From contig JBANSL010000001.1 in NCBI GenBank assembly GCA_037127255.1, forward strand, positions 28,638,501-28,702,500: a DNA stretch of 64,000 nucleotides. The letters are read 5' to 3'. This DNA comes from Persicaria tinctoria. Its lineage: Eukaryota; Streptophyta; Magnoliopsida; Caryophyllales; Polygonaceae. The notes under the pieces were generated by a model. It did no database searches, had not been told where the DNA came from, and saw only the letters and a program-made list of their open reading frames with translations. Both the position numbers and the translations under genes were made by a program. This document shows positions 10,819-20,952 of this stretch, in pieces (within the stretch, counting starts at the first letter, position 1; each line of letters starts with the position of its first letter).

Positions 10819-11260
10819 GTCATGAACATCTTTCAACATGAGACATGTATCACTACGACTCTCCAAACAGAAGCTTATGCTTTCTGTGCAGGTATACAAC
10901 TAGTCGCAAACAAAGGCTTGCAGAATGTTATCATCGAAGGGGACTGGTTGGAAGTAGTTCAAGCTATTAATGATAGAACCAAGATCAAGTAAGAAATATC
11001 GCGCTATCTAAAGATGATCGATTGGCTGAAGACATATTTTGACCACATCGAATTAAGACATTGCGTCAGAAAGGCAAATAGAGTGGCTGATTACATAGCT
11101 AGGAATACTTATAACTGTAATATTTCGACTCTTCCTATTTATAGGGATCTATGTAACATCATTCGCCATGATGAACAGGGTGGTGCCTTACTCTTGTAAG
11201 TTCGCCCGCCCATTGTTTGCTCGCTGTAAAAAAAACATCTTTTGAGAGAATACGCCATAG
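10819..11260 (+). pseudogene. L1-type LINE 3' end, RNase H domain fragment
   Basis: The reading from about 10850 (TTLQTEAYAFCAGIQLVAN, VIIEGDWLEVVQAIND, then LRHCVRKANRVADYIARN) is the C-terminal RNase H of plant L1 elements. There is a premature TAA at 10990-10992. The frame ends at 11197-11199 and is followed by an untranslated tail ending in a short A run near 11227. The rest of the LINE is missing. The same fragment recurs at 57287-57710. Confidence 0.75.
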
Positions 11261-11301
11261 GTAGGAATACTTATAACTGTAATATTTCGAGTCTCCCTAT
11301 T

Positions 11302-12127
11302 TGAAGTTCAAATTTCGCTTTAACACAGAAGTAAATAACGAAAAACGAAGTGAACACACAGATTTGTTGAAATAGTTTGGGTATAAACCCTACTTTGCGG
11401 GATCTCAAGTGGGAAAATTCGATCCTAGAGTTCACTATGTTGCAAGGAGAGTTACAAGCCAAGCAATGGAGGCAGAGCACAGAGACAAGCAACCCAGGAA
11501 CCTCAAAACCAAGCAAAGGAACAAAAGAAGGAGAAAGTAAGAAGAGAAGCCCCTTGAAAAGGCAACCGAGAATCTTCAATGAAGATTCTCACGGATATCG
11601 AGCAATTCAACCACCGGGGACGCTTGTCAGACCACCGTCTTCAAGGCTGAGCTCACATCAGAGCTATCGCCTCCAACACTCTCTCTTTTCCTCAGTAGCT
11701 AGGATTTTGTCAAAATGAAGCTCAAGGTGTAAAGTGACCAGAGGATGGCTTATATAACCCCAACAATTATGGTTATAAGGGCACGCTCCAACGGTTACAA
11801 AACACATGGGCTTAAGAAAATACCAAAGCTCGGAGATACCCCAACAAATAAGCACAACTCAACCTTAGCTCGGATTTGAGCCTTGCGTGATGAACTTATA
11901 CACACATAACATATCTATAATGCGGTTACACAATAGGCCAGGTAATCCATACTTAGACATAACAATATGTCTAAGGGTTCTTGCAACCTTATTATGCATC
12001 CAACATGATAAGTTATGTAAATGTATATAAGTTCATCACCTTGTAAGGTCCTAAAGTTAACTTAATGTCTAAGTGCTCATGCCACACATTGTTCTAGCCA
12101 TTACAATAACAAGTTTAAATCACAAAA
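11302..12127 (-). mobile_element. Solo LTR with 5-bp target duplication
   Basis: A TG...CA-type segment interrupts a second, tandem copy of the L1 tail. CTATT occurs at 11297-11301 and again at 12128-12132. On the minus strand a TATA box is visible (GTTATATAAGCC near 11750). The paralogous copy at 57795-58530 ends ACAACA before CTATT, confirming the boundary; here the end has mutated to ACAAAA. No internal retrotransposon genes are present, so this is a solo LTR formed by recombination. Copia or Gypsy origin cannot be decided. Confidence 0.7.
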
Positions 12128-12570
12128 CTATTAATAGGGATCTGTGTAACATCATCCACCAGGGTGATCAGGGTGGAGCCTTACTCTTGTAAGTTTGCCC
12201 ATCCATTTTTGCCCCCCTGTAAAAAACAAACAAAGAAAACATCTTTTGAGAGAACTCGCCATGCCTCGGCTCACGCACCCCTAATATCAGTTTGCAAAAC
12301 CCCAAATCCCCAAATCAAATACCAAAACCCGTGTGTCTCCTACAGATTCAATCTTGTCACAATCTTGTCGAGTCACAATCTACAAAACCCCAAATCCACA
12401 AAACCCACCTCGGTGTTAAATCGAGTCACAATCTTGTCGTCCTCGCGAATTTGAAACCACAAACCTATCCAAACACTTGCGTGATTTGGGAATTTCCATG
12501 GATTTTGAGAACGAAGGTCGTAGTGCTATTAGCCATGAAATCAAAAGCCAAAGAGTCGCGAAGATGGGGA
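12128..12570 (+). other. Second L1 tail copy and 5'-UTR-like sequence
   Basis: 12128-12270 repeats the last L1 bases and its 3' tail. 12280-12497 is C/A-rich with repeated CAAATCC/CAATCTTGTC phrases resembling a 5' untranslated region. It leads into ATG at 12498 and a short frame (MDFENEGRSAISHEIKSQ) that I do not recognise. At about 12573 the sequence switches to the tail of another LINE, out of frame with that ATG. Confidence 0.5.
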
Positions 12571-12572
12571 AA

Positions 12573-12916
12573 AATCTGTTACAAAGCGGGCATTGCAGTT
12601 AAGAAGGAAGCGCATACGGGTATGAGCAATGAAGATAGTGTTGAGTTGAGGCCAGGAGATTTGTTGGTTTATGGGTTAGACATGGGTATAGACACTTGTG
12701 TGGATGTGGTTAGGGCTTCACCGTTCACAACTAGAGCCAATGATTCCTTTGTACCCGGCAAGGCAGTCTCTCAACCCACTGAAAGAAAGGAGAAGAAGTA
12801 CGCGGATATTTGTGTTACTAAGGGGTGTTGTTTCATGGCATTTGCGTTCTCTACTTTTGGAGAACTGGGGGGAGGGGTTGAGGCTATTGGTTTTTTGAAG
12901 CTGGTTCCATTGGTTA

Positions 12917-12965
<49 letters not shown>

Positions 12966-13807
12966 GAAATCCAATCTTATTTGATGTATGCTAAGTGTTC
13001 AATATCGAGTTATCGACTATATACCCTAACCCTAACTTTAATTAAGCATACATAATAACCTAATCAATTTATTCTCGTCTATTGTTAGATGAAATTCTAT
13101 ATTGTCAATATAAACTAATAATTAAATCTCATTTAGTATTTTATAGTGATTTAAGTACATACAATCGTTATAAAAAATAGTAGAAATTAAATCAAAATAT
13201 ATTCAAATGAGTATGACTATCATTCTACATATTAACTCTCTAATCTAATTATTCAATCTCATGTATTATAAAATGGAATTCAATCTTATTTGATATATGC
13301 TAAATGTTCAATATCGACAATAATAATCTAATTCCGATAAATCCTAAAATATGAATAAATTTCTATAAATTCTAATATATAATATAATTTTAATTAATAT
13401 TAATAATCATTTTCGAACAACTTTAATACGATTTGCAACAAATATGAACAAATTATAATCAAAAATTTGAACGATTCAATTATGATATAGGGTGCATTTA
13501 CATTATTAACATTTCCAACATTATTACAATTCTTTAAACTGATATAAGGGGTCCACAATTGTTTAAAAATTTCAAAAAATTATCAGGGGTCAACACTCAT
13601 CGAAGATGCGTGTTGACCAAATTTAATAAATTCCAAACTCTACACGCATCCTGGATGCGTGTGGCTTGGGTGCGCCATAAAGGCACGCATCCAGGATGCG
13701 TCTTGGGTGCTCAACTTACAACCCGATAATGGTGATTTCATATTTTATAGAGTTGGGTTTACTATTCAAAAAGGGGTTGGAGCTCAATTTGTTACAAGCT
13801 TTCCAAC
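12573..13807 (+). pseudogene. RLE-type LINE, 3'-terminal fragment interrupted by an 0.8-kb insertion
   Basis: The frame from 12573 (CYKAGIAVKKEAHTGMSN, ELRPGDLLVYGLD, CVDVVRASPFTTRAND) matches the last domain of the LINE copies at 58.9-64 kb. Coding identity resumes at about 13728 (GDFIFYRVGFTIQKGVG...) and ends near 13809. The intervening 12919-13727 is foreign. Reverse transcriptase and the zinc finger are missing. Aspartates of the proposed endonuclease motif are visible (RPGD and the later CVDV). Confidence 0.65.
12919..13727. mobile_element. AT-rich insertion of unknown class beginning with a (TA)n tract
   Basis: The paralogue at 59248-59280 lacks this segment, so it is an insertion. 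It begins with about 20 TA units. It contains an internal imperfect repeat (the phrase AATCTTATTTGATGTATGCT near 12970 and a variant near 13280). It ends with three GATGCGTG-type words, two of them in palindromes (ACGCATCCTGGATGCGT and its near copy, about 13640-13701). I see no coding sequence and no convincing terminal repeats. It could be a Helitron-like or other non-autonomous element. Confidence 0.5.
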
Positions 13808-14621
13808 TAACTTTACGTAAATCTTTTTTCATCATAATAGAGTTATAATAATAACCCCCCCCGCTACAACCCCTTTTACTCTTTTAGTGGCCTTCATAGA
13901 GATTCAGATTAAACATTTTTTTTGTTTTGTTTTGTTTTGTTTGTAATGTGAGGTTTCGAGGTTATCGACTAATCTTCCACAGGTTCGAGCATAGCCCGTA
14001 AAGGACGCGAACCGGTAAGTCAGACGGCAAGTCAACAGACAGACTCACTCAAGCCAACGAATGCTTGAACACTAACTAATTACACAAATTATACAAGGAG
14101 TGAGACTTAAACCCTTTGACTTCTTACAAGGATCACCTCTAATGGTAAAGGGTCATTGATAGATCGGACTTTATCCGTTGATCCATTATATTTTGGATTG
14201 TTTTGTGACCATACATTTCAATCAAACACTTATCCTTTATTGGTTAACTGTATTTTAATAAATATTCAGACGATCATTCGATTTGGGAGATTTTGATATG
14301 GTAGGGTTTCAACTCCATTTCATATACGTCCCTCCTCTTCATGTTATACCAAGATCAACATATATAGATATCCGGAAAAAGTGCTTTTGAGTGTTTTCTT
14401 TTCCGTGTGAGAATGATATTTTATCCAGTTGACATGCATGTAAATTATTGTAGAGTTGGAAATATATAAATAATTCTCTTTCAATTTAGTGGCTGAGATT
14501 TGAAATCATTTCAATGTTTTTTAAAACCTGTTTTAGAGTTCATTATTTTGATTAACTGTATATTTTGGACGTGGGGCTAGTATTTATTAATTTCATATGA
14601 GTTCCATGAGATCAATCCTAA
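13808..14621. other. Intergenic, no gene seen
   Basis: AT-rich DNA with a C run near 13856-13862 and a TTTTG microsatellite at about 13917-13940. No protein similarity, RNA gene or transposon end is recognised. Confidence 0.5.
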
Positions 14622-14629
14622 CCCCACGT
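14622..14629. repeat. 8-bp target duplication CCCCACGT of a hAT MITE
   Basis: CCCCACGT occurs directly before the element start at 14630 and again at 15282-15289 directly after its end. Eight base pairs is the hAT standard. Confidence 0.9.
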
Positions 14630-15281
14630 CAGGGCCGGCCTTGGGGGAGGGCAAAGCGGGCGACTGCCCTGGGCCTCCGATTTTACGAGGCCTCATTTTT
14701 TACTAATTTTAGTATATATAATAAAACATTTTTAAAATAAACACAAATGTCGGTTGGCGTGGTGGTTGTTGAATTGTTATGGGGCATGCATGTTTTCTTA
14801 CGGTCATGGGTTCGAATCCCAAAGTTTGTACAACTCTTAACATTCTAACCTTTTTTTTCTATTGGATATGCCTCAATAAATTTTATCAAGTCATAGAGTA
14901 TTATATTATTATTCTAAATTTAAAATTTGTGTTTAAAAACAAATGACACAAATTTAAACTTGTAGTATATAAATTATTTTCAATATTGTATAAATATAAA
15001 TTATATAGAGCAAAAGATTGATAAATATAGCTTGTGTTTGTAATTTGTACTATGGATTAAAACATTTTGTATAAAATTTTTAATATAAATTTTACCGGTG
15101 ATTTCTTTAAAAATTCTTATTTTAAAGAATTTTCTATAATTTTCCTTAAATATCAACATAAAATAGTCTAAATTTTTTTAACATAGTCATCCTTAAGATA
15201 TAAAAAAATTAAAAATTACATATAAATTTTATAATTTATAAAATTATGGCCCGGGCCTCCAAAATTGATTGGACGGCCCTG
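14630..15281. mobile_element. Non-autonomous hAT element (MITE-like), 652 bp
   Basis: It begins CAGGGCCGGCC and ends in GGACGGCCCTG, an inverted repeat of the hAT type, with a perfect 8-bp target duplication. Near both ends the words GGGCCTCC and GGCCCGGGCC repeat in inverse order. The interior is AT-rich and noncoding apart from a tRNA-like segment. The paralogous block at 37376 onward has an unoccupied site (CCTAACCCCACACC), which shows insertion after that duplication. Confidence 0.88.
14745..14865 (+). mobile_element. tRNA-derived SINE-like segment
   Basis: A pol III A-box-like word (TTGGCGTGGTGG) and, about 60 bases later, a B box (GGGTTCGAATCCC) lie in the order and spacing of a tRNA-derived SINE head. 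A T-rich stretch follows near 14850-14858. I found no target duplication, so a decayed tRNA pseudogene is possible. Confidence 0.5.
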
Positions 15282-16187
15282 CCCCACGTCCATGATTGTA
15301 TCGAATTGATGTACTAAAATCGATCATTTTTTCAGGGTTATAAATACATCGCTAATTTTTACTAGATATATCGTTATATTCTGCAATATATTGTGAAATT
15401 AATTCCGCAACAAGTTGCGGAACTATTATCAAACACGTCAATAATTTAAAGGAAAAAAAAAGTTTAATATATTGCAGAATTCCCACTTATATTTTTCTTT
15501 AAAAAAAAGTCTGCACCATCTTGCGGTCTGTACACACAAGTCATCAAGGGTTGTTTTTTTAATAAAAAAAATAGACATGTTGGGGAGTTCCTATATTTCA
15601 ATTTTCTTTTTTCTCTCCTCCAAAATTTTGACGTCTAGCAACGTACTCCGCAAATTTTTACATCTGCATGACAACTGATGAAGGAGGAACTGAGGAAGAG
15701 GAGGGAAGGAGGTGGAGGGTGACAATGGCAGCGAAGGGCAGGAGGACGTGATGAGATCGAGAGCCCGATTTGGAATGGAAAAGCAAAGGAAGCGACGAGG
15801 GGAAGGACAAGAGAGAGCCCCTTTCTCTTGGGTTATAAGAAGGGGTATTTTCGTAAGAAAAGCACGGAATGAACATTTAAATAATTTGGAATGGAATTTA
15901 ATTAATTTGGAGACAATGATGGATACTTCGTTAATTAAAGCCTTCAAACTTTAAAGTGTCATATGCACCAAATTTTCTCTTATAATTTTAACCATTTTAT
16001 TTATTAGATTCAAGAAGATTTTGATTGTAAATCGTGTGTATCACCTTCAAAAGTTTTGTTCTATTATCTTTCCTACCTACTAGTATAATTTTTATTGACC
16101 CTATTTCACTAAATCATTTATCATTCAATTATCAATTATCATTTAAAAAAATAAAAACTTTATTAGTAATATATATATATATATTAC
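15282..16187. repeat. Duplicated block, copy 1 (paralogous to 37376-38280)
   Basis: Apart from the hAT MITE, the sequence from about 14609 to 16187 aligns base for base with 37376-38280, with moderate divergence. Both copies contain GCAACAAGTTGCGG, GAATTCCCA and a purine-rich stretch, and end in an (AT)n tract. The block has open frames on both strands in both copies with no resemblance to known proteins. It is probably an old repeat family; I cannot name it. Confidence 0.6.
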
Positions 16188-16308
16188 ATATTCTTTTTAA
16201 ATAAACTTAGCCTTTATTTAGCTTAGAATTACTTCAAATCTTTTAAGTAAAATATTTCAACATTTACAATTTTATAAAATAAATTAAAAATGCATAACTA
16301 ATATAATA

Positions 16309-16551
16309 CCCCGTTCGTTAATTAAAACTTATCATTTTAGAATTTTACACACTTATTGAGAAAACAAACAAAAATACAGTTAGACCCCTAATTATTACTC
16401 TACTTTTTTGCTTTATAAGAAACTACAACTAATAACTATCTAATCATTACAAAGAGCAATTCTGTAAAATGGATGACAAAATACCTAAAAAGACAAGTTT
16501 TTTTAAACAAGATTTACTTCTTAAAATGACATTTTTAATTAACGGATGGAG
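16309..16551. mobile_element. Stowaway-type MITE, 243 bp
   Basis: It starts CCCCGTTCGTTAATTAAAA and ends with the inverse of CTCCATCCGTTAATTAAAA. TA flanks both ends (16307-16308 and 16552-16553). This matches Tc1/mariner-type Stowaway elements. No coding sequence. Confidence 0.7.
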
Positions 16552-17099
16552 TAAAATATAATTTATTAAACCACTACTACCCAAGAACGTGCGAGTCATA
16601 AGACTAGTTTTAATTTAAACAATTTGGAGCAAGTTTTGATTTACGGAAATTTCGCGAGGTACCCTTGTGGTATTGCAATTTTCGCGAGGTATACAACTCT
16701 TTTGCATATTTCGTGTGGTACCCTTGAGATTTGGGGATATTTCGCCTCGCGCCCTCCGAGGGTTAGTTTTAACAGTCACCGGTACTTTTGAATTAAAAAA
16801 ACGGGGAATGAAAGAAAGGCTGATGAAGAACGAAAGAAAGGAAGAAAGAAGGACTGAGAGTCGACTGGAGAACGAGCAAGAACTAAGAATCGACAGGGAG
16901 GAGGGCCGCGGCGGTGACTGAGCGCCGGTGACTGAGGGCGGTGGTGAGGCCGCTAGAGAGTGCTGACTCGTGTTCGGGCGTCGTGACTTGTAGAGATGGA
17001 GGCGATTGAGGAAGTAGAAGCGGAAGCCAGACCGAACCCTCGTGACAGAGCGAAGGCGATTGAGGTGGAGACGAAGGTTTTATCAGGTTAGTACATTTT

Positions 17100-18215
17100 T
17101 CCCTTTTATTGAAATTGAGGGTTTATGTTGAAATTGATGAAGTCAGTTTGAAATTGGGGTTTTCTTGTGATGTGAAATTGGTGAAATCGATTTGAAATTA
17201 GAGTGTTTCTTGTGATGTGACATTGGGGTTTAGATGTGAAATTGCTACAGACCTTTACTGAAATGTTCCAAATTGGGTTCATAACACACCATTGCTCATT
17301 TGTTGTGTTCCTCTTAGTTAATGGAAATTGGCCTAATTCCAACTCTGAATTAATTGAAAGCGGGAGCTGTAACTCTATAGCTTTCAGATGTACCTGTTCA
17401 TTCCGAAACTACGGTCTTTTAATGTGTATATAGTTAGGGATTTCATCTGTGAGCTCACGGGAAAGTGTATGACGGAAGGTGGAGCTTTAGTTATCTTTTT
17501 TTTTTAGCATGCTTTTGTTATCTTCTTTAGATTTCATCTATGAATGATATGTATCATTTTCATTTGGTTATATTTACTGGTTGATCGTTCTTGGTTGGAT
17601 ATTGTTATATATGCTATTGTGCCAGGAAGCAAGGGGACGTCAGACAAACCCCTTTAACACACACAAATCGGGATGGACAAGAACTGTAAACCAGAGAGCC
17701 AAACTCAAGCAACCCAAACCAACAATCAGACACAAACAGAAGATAAATAACCAAGCACAATAAACACCAGATTTACGTGGAAAAACCCCAAAACGGGGAA
17801 AAAACCATGGGAGCCAGAAACTTCCACTAACAAGTGGGTACAATCTTCCCCAGACAAAGCTAGAGGCATACAACATCATCAAGCATCAACAAGCTTGGCC
17901 AAATCTCCAATTTTCATCACCCAATTGGTGGAAATCAACAAAAGAGGACACTAGCAAAGGGGATATGAGATTTGAGTCTCAAAACAACGATCCAACCGTA
18001 CAAAATGAAGCCTATGATGAGGTGAACAACATACCAGAAAATCGTCCCAATCGAAGGTCGTTTCGTCGTCGATCGGGGCACTTCAAAATGGGCTGAACAA
18101 GGGCATACGAAATACCAATAAATTCTGATTTGTAAGCTTTGAAATTCCAAGCACAAACTCAATGCACTTACATATACCTAGTTCAGCAACATTTAAAAAG
18201 AGAAGTTTTTATTTA
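17100..18215. other. Interior of the Mutator-like element, no gene recognised
   Basis: 17110-17230 contains four to five repeats of TGAAATTG/TGTGAAATTG phrases. From about 17625 a different, less AT-rich segment begins (GATTTACGTGGAAAAACCCC near 17770), similar in style to plant LTR retrotransposon DNA, perhaps a nested LTR fragment. I could not define ends or domains. Confidence 0.35.
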
Positions 18216-18230
18216 CAATTACCTGTACTC

Positions 18231-18332
18231 TTGTTGAATAGGTAAATAAAGAGCGGCCATTCCGGAGTTCGAACCGGGGACCTATGGGTACTACCCACTA
18301 GTCCTTTCTGGTGAGCCATTCCGGAATGGTTT
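18231..18332 (-). mobile_element. Short tRNA-derived SINE with 15-bp target duplication
   Basis: On the minus strand a B box (GGTTCGAACTCC) follows an A-box-like GGACTAGTGGGTAGTACC at tRNA spacing. The unit is about 100 bases and is flanked by CAATTACCTGTACTC (18216-18230) and CAATTACTTGTACTC (18333-18347). This direct repeat supports retroposition. The word GCCATTCCGGA occurs at both ends of the unit. Confidence 0.65.
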
Positions 18333-19133
18333 CAATTACTTGTACTCCTCATCTCCTTACAACATTTAAAGATAACATGATGTAAAAAAAATTACAAATT
18401 GTGTTCTTCACTGTCCAAAATCACTCATATTTTTTTCATTGTCTAATTGAGCAATTGTCTTATTCAAAGCTAATCAGTAATATTTTTTCCACTGTCCAAA
18501 ATCATAGTAGATGGTAATCACTCATATTTTTTCCACTGTATAATTCAAACCCCGAAATGTTGAAATCCCCAAATCCAAATCCAAAAACCCTATATTTCTG
18601 AATCTGAGATGATAAAACTCCAAAACATATCTTGCTTTATTCGCCGATTCGGAACCACCGTCTATGTCCAACCCTCATCGTCGTCTTCGATCACCAGCGC
18701 CGCCATCTCCGTCGACTCATTCCTTCGTCCGTCGAGTCCTTCCTGGCCATCAATTTCATCGATTCTCCTCTACTCAGTCCGACCTGGCGCAGCAGCAGCA
18801 GATCCGACCGGCAGCGTAGCTTCGACCTGGCGGCCGGCCTTCGTGCTCTCTCTCTCTCTTGCAAGCTTCGTGGTCTCTCTCTCTGGCGCAAGCGACAAGC
18901 GTCGTGCTCTCTCTCTCTCTCCGCTCTCTCTTCGCTTCCTTCTTCCGTCTGTTCTTTTTTTTTTCCATAATTAACGACGTTCATAAGATCCGTTAAATTT
19001 GACTAACAAGGGCGCGAGACGGATAGATTCAAAACCACAGGGGCACCACGTGAAATATGCAAAAGAGTTGTATACCTCATGAAAATTGCAACACCTCAGG
19101 GTACCTCGCGAAATTTCTTTTTAATTTAAACAA

Positions 19134-19440
19134 AAAATAAAGGAAACATGAACAGTTGACAAACAAAAAAAGTGAAAAAATGGAGTCCCACTCTTTTGAC
19201 TTAACCTCAATAATTTGGAATTGGCGTTCTCCAACATTTTCCGAATGCTTGGTATCTTTCGAATGGAAGATCAATCATGCTTTCTTTTTGCAATAATTCC
19301 CATGTGCACTGCACGTGCGTCGTGCACACCGGCTAGATTTCACTCAATAGTTCATTTTTAATCTTTATCTATATAAATTATATATAATAAAGGAGAAATC
19401 GGTTAAAACACAAGACAACTTTTTCTTAAAAGTAGTCCTA
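19134..19440. other. Intergenic, no gene seen
   Basis: AT-rich DNA between two Mutator-like elements. No feature is recognised. Confidence 0.5.
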
Positions 19441-20165
19441 TAAACTAATGGGGCGTTTTGCAAAATGACCACGAAATTGGGTCTAATTTGCGAAATAGCC
19501 GCGTTTTGGGACAAATTAGGGAAATAGACGCAAAATCGGGGCCGGATCAATTCGACACCTTCGGAGGCGGTTGCGGAGGTGGTGAGCTCGCCGGATCCGA
19601 GATCTGGACTCAAATCGCCGGCGTCGAGGAGGCCGGAGAGGCTGAGCTCGGAGATTGATTACTCTTGCTCGCCGGATCCATGGCGATCGAGGAAGGTCGA
19701 GCGAGGCGCGTATCTCAGATATGAGCCAAGGTCGAGCGAGGCAGAGCGGCCGGAGGGAGCGAGCAAGCGAGGGAGGGATGCGGTGGTGAGCAAGCGACGG
19801 AGCGAGGGAGGGATGCGGTGGTGAGCGAGGGAGGCCGGAGCGACGCCGGAGCGACGGAGCGAGGAAGGGCCGGTCGCGCATCTCTTCTTCGCAGAATCCG
19901 GAGGAGGAAGAAGATGTTTTGATTAAATTACAAAAATTACCCTACAAATATGAGAAATTAAAAAAACTAGCTATATTTTATGATGTGATCCATAATTTAT
20001 ATTTTTGTTTTTATTTTTGCACAACAAAATGTTATATTTGCACAATATACAATTATATTTACACAATTTACGGTTATATTTGCACAACAAAATGTAAAAT
20101 AAAATTAAAAAAAAACTAAACTCGGGTCATATTTGCATAAAATAAGATCATGTTGAGAATAATTT

Positions 20166-20415
20166 CACAAGTCTCGATTGTCGTGCAACTCTTAAAACAG
20201 AGTCGTGCAACTCTTAAAACATAGTCGTGCAACTCTTACAACAGAGGCGTGAAACTCTTACAACAGAGTCGTGCAACTCTTACAACAGAGTAGTGCAACT
20301 CTTAAAACAAAGTAGTGCAACTCTTAAAACAGAGTCGTGCAAATCTTACAACAGAGTCGTGCAACTCTTGCAACATAGTCGTGCAACTCTTGCAACAAAG
20401 TCGTGCAACTCTTAA
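20166..20415. repeat. 22-bp minisatellite array, element A, first array
   Basis: About eleven imperfect copies of GTGCAACTCTTAMAACAGAGTC stand head to tail. The core AGAGTCGTGCAACTCT is an imperfect palindrome, so each unit junction can form a small hairpin. Confidence 0.9.
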
Positions 20416-20701
20416 AATAATATTGAGAGAAAATAAAATCATGTTGAGAACAATTTCACAAGCCTCGAATGTTGTGCAAAAAATAACCTATTGTTGAGCA
20501 AAAATAAGAGTAAGTTGACCAAAAATAAAACATTTCGTCGTGCAAATATAAGAGTACGTTGTGCAAATTTAACCATTTTTTTAGAGCTGCACAAGCATGG
20601 ATAACAATTTCACAAAGAATCGAAGCAGCACTTTTATACATGGGATGAAAATGTTTTCACTTGCACTGCATTTCATTCTCCTACTAACAAAGTAAAATTT
20701 A

Positions 20702-20952
20702 CTCTTACATGAGAGTCATGCAACTCTTAAAACAAGAGTCGTGCAACACTTAAAACAGAGTCGTGCAACTCTTACTTAACATAGTCGTGCAACTCTTAAA
20801 ACAAGTCGTGCAACTCTTAAAACAGAGTCGTGCAACTCTTACAACAGAGTCGTGCAACTCTTACAACAGAGTCGTGCAACTCTTACAACAGAGTCGTGCA
20901 ACTCTTACAACAGAGTCGTGCAACTCTTACTACAGAGTCGTGCAACTCTTAC
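20702..20952. repeat. 22-bp minisatellite array, element A, second array
   Basis: About eleven further copies occur in the same orientation; six near-identical units between 20825 and 20950 suggest recent expansion. It is flanked by dispersed TTGTGCAAATATAA words that also recur in element B. Confidence 0.9.

Larger units (their letters stand above)
16646..19117. mobile_element. Mutator-like element with about 110-bp terminal inverted repeats
   Basis: The left end (GAAATTTCGCGAGGTACCCT, 16646 onward) and the right end read in reverse from 19117 match over roughly 110 bases, including TATACAACTCTTTTGCATAT and CTCGCGCCCT. Long TIRs of this kind are typical of plant Mutator-like elements. No transposase is seen. 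A 15-bp direct repeat TTTTAATTTAAACAA lies at 16608-16622 and 19119-19133, but the left copy is 23 bases away from the TIR, so the target duplication is uncertain. The interior holds purine-rich sequence near 16800-17090, pyrimidine-rich sequence near 18640-18965 and a SINE. Confidence 0.75.

Noticed and set aside
19516..19881. Arg/Pro/Ser-rich frames in the CpG-rich arms, also at 31134-31849
   Set aside because: High GC leaves frames open by chance; overlapping frames exist on both strands with low-complexity peptides.
20166..20952. CRISPR-like arrays of 22-bp units
   Set aside because: The units are directly tandem with no unique spacers, the DNA is plant nuclear, and no cas-like gene is present. 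It is a minisatellite.
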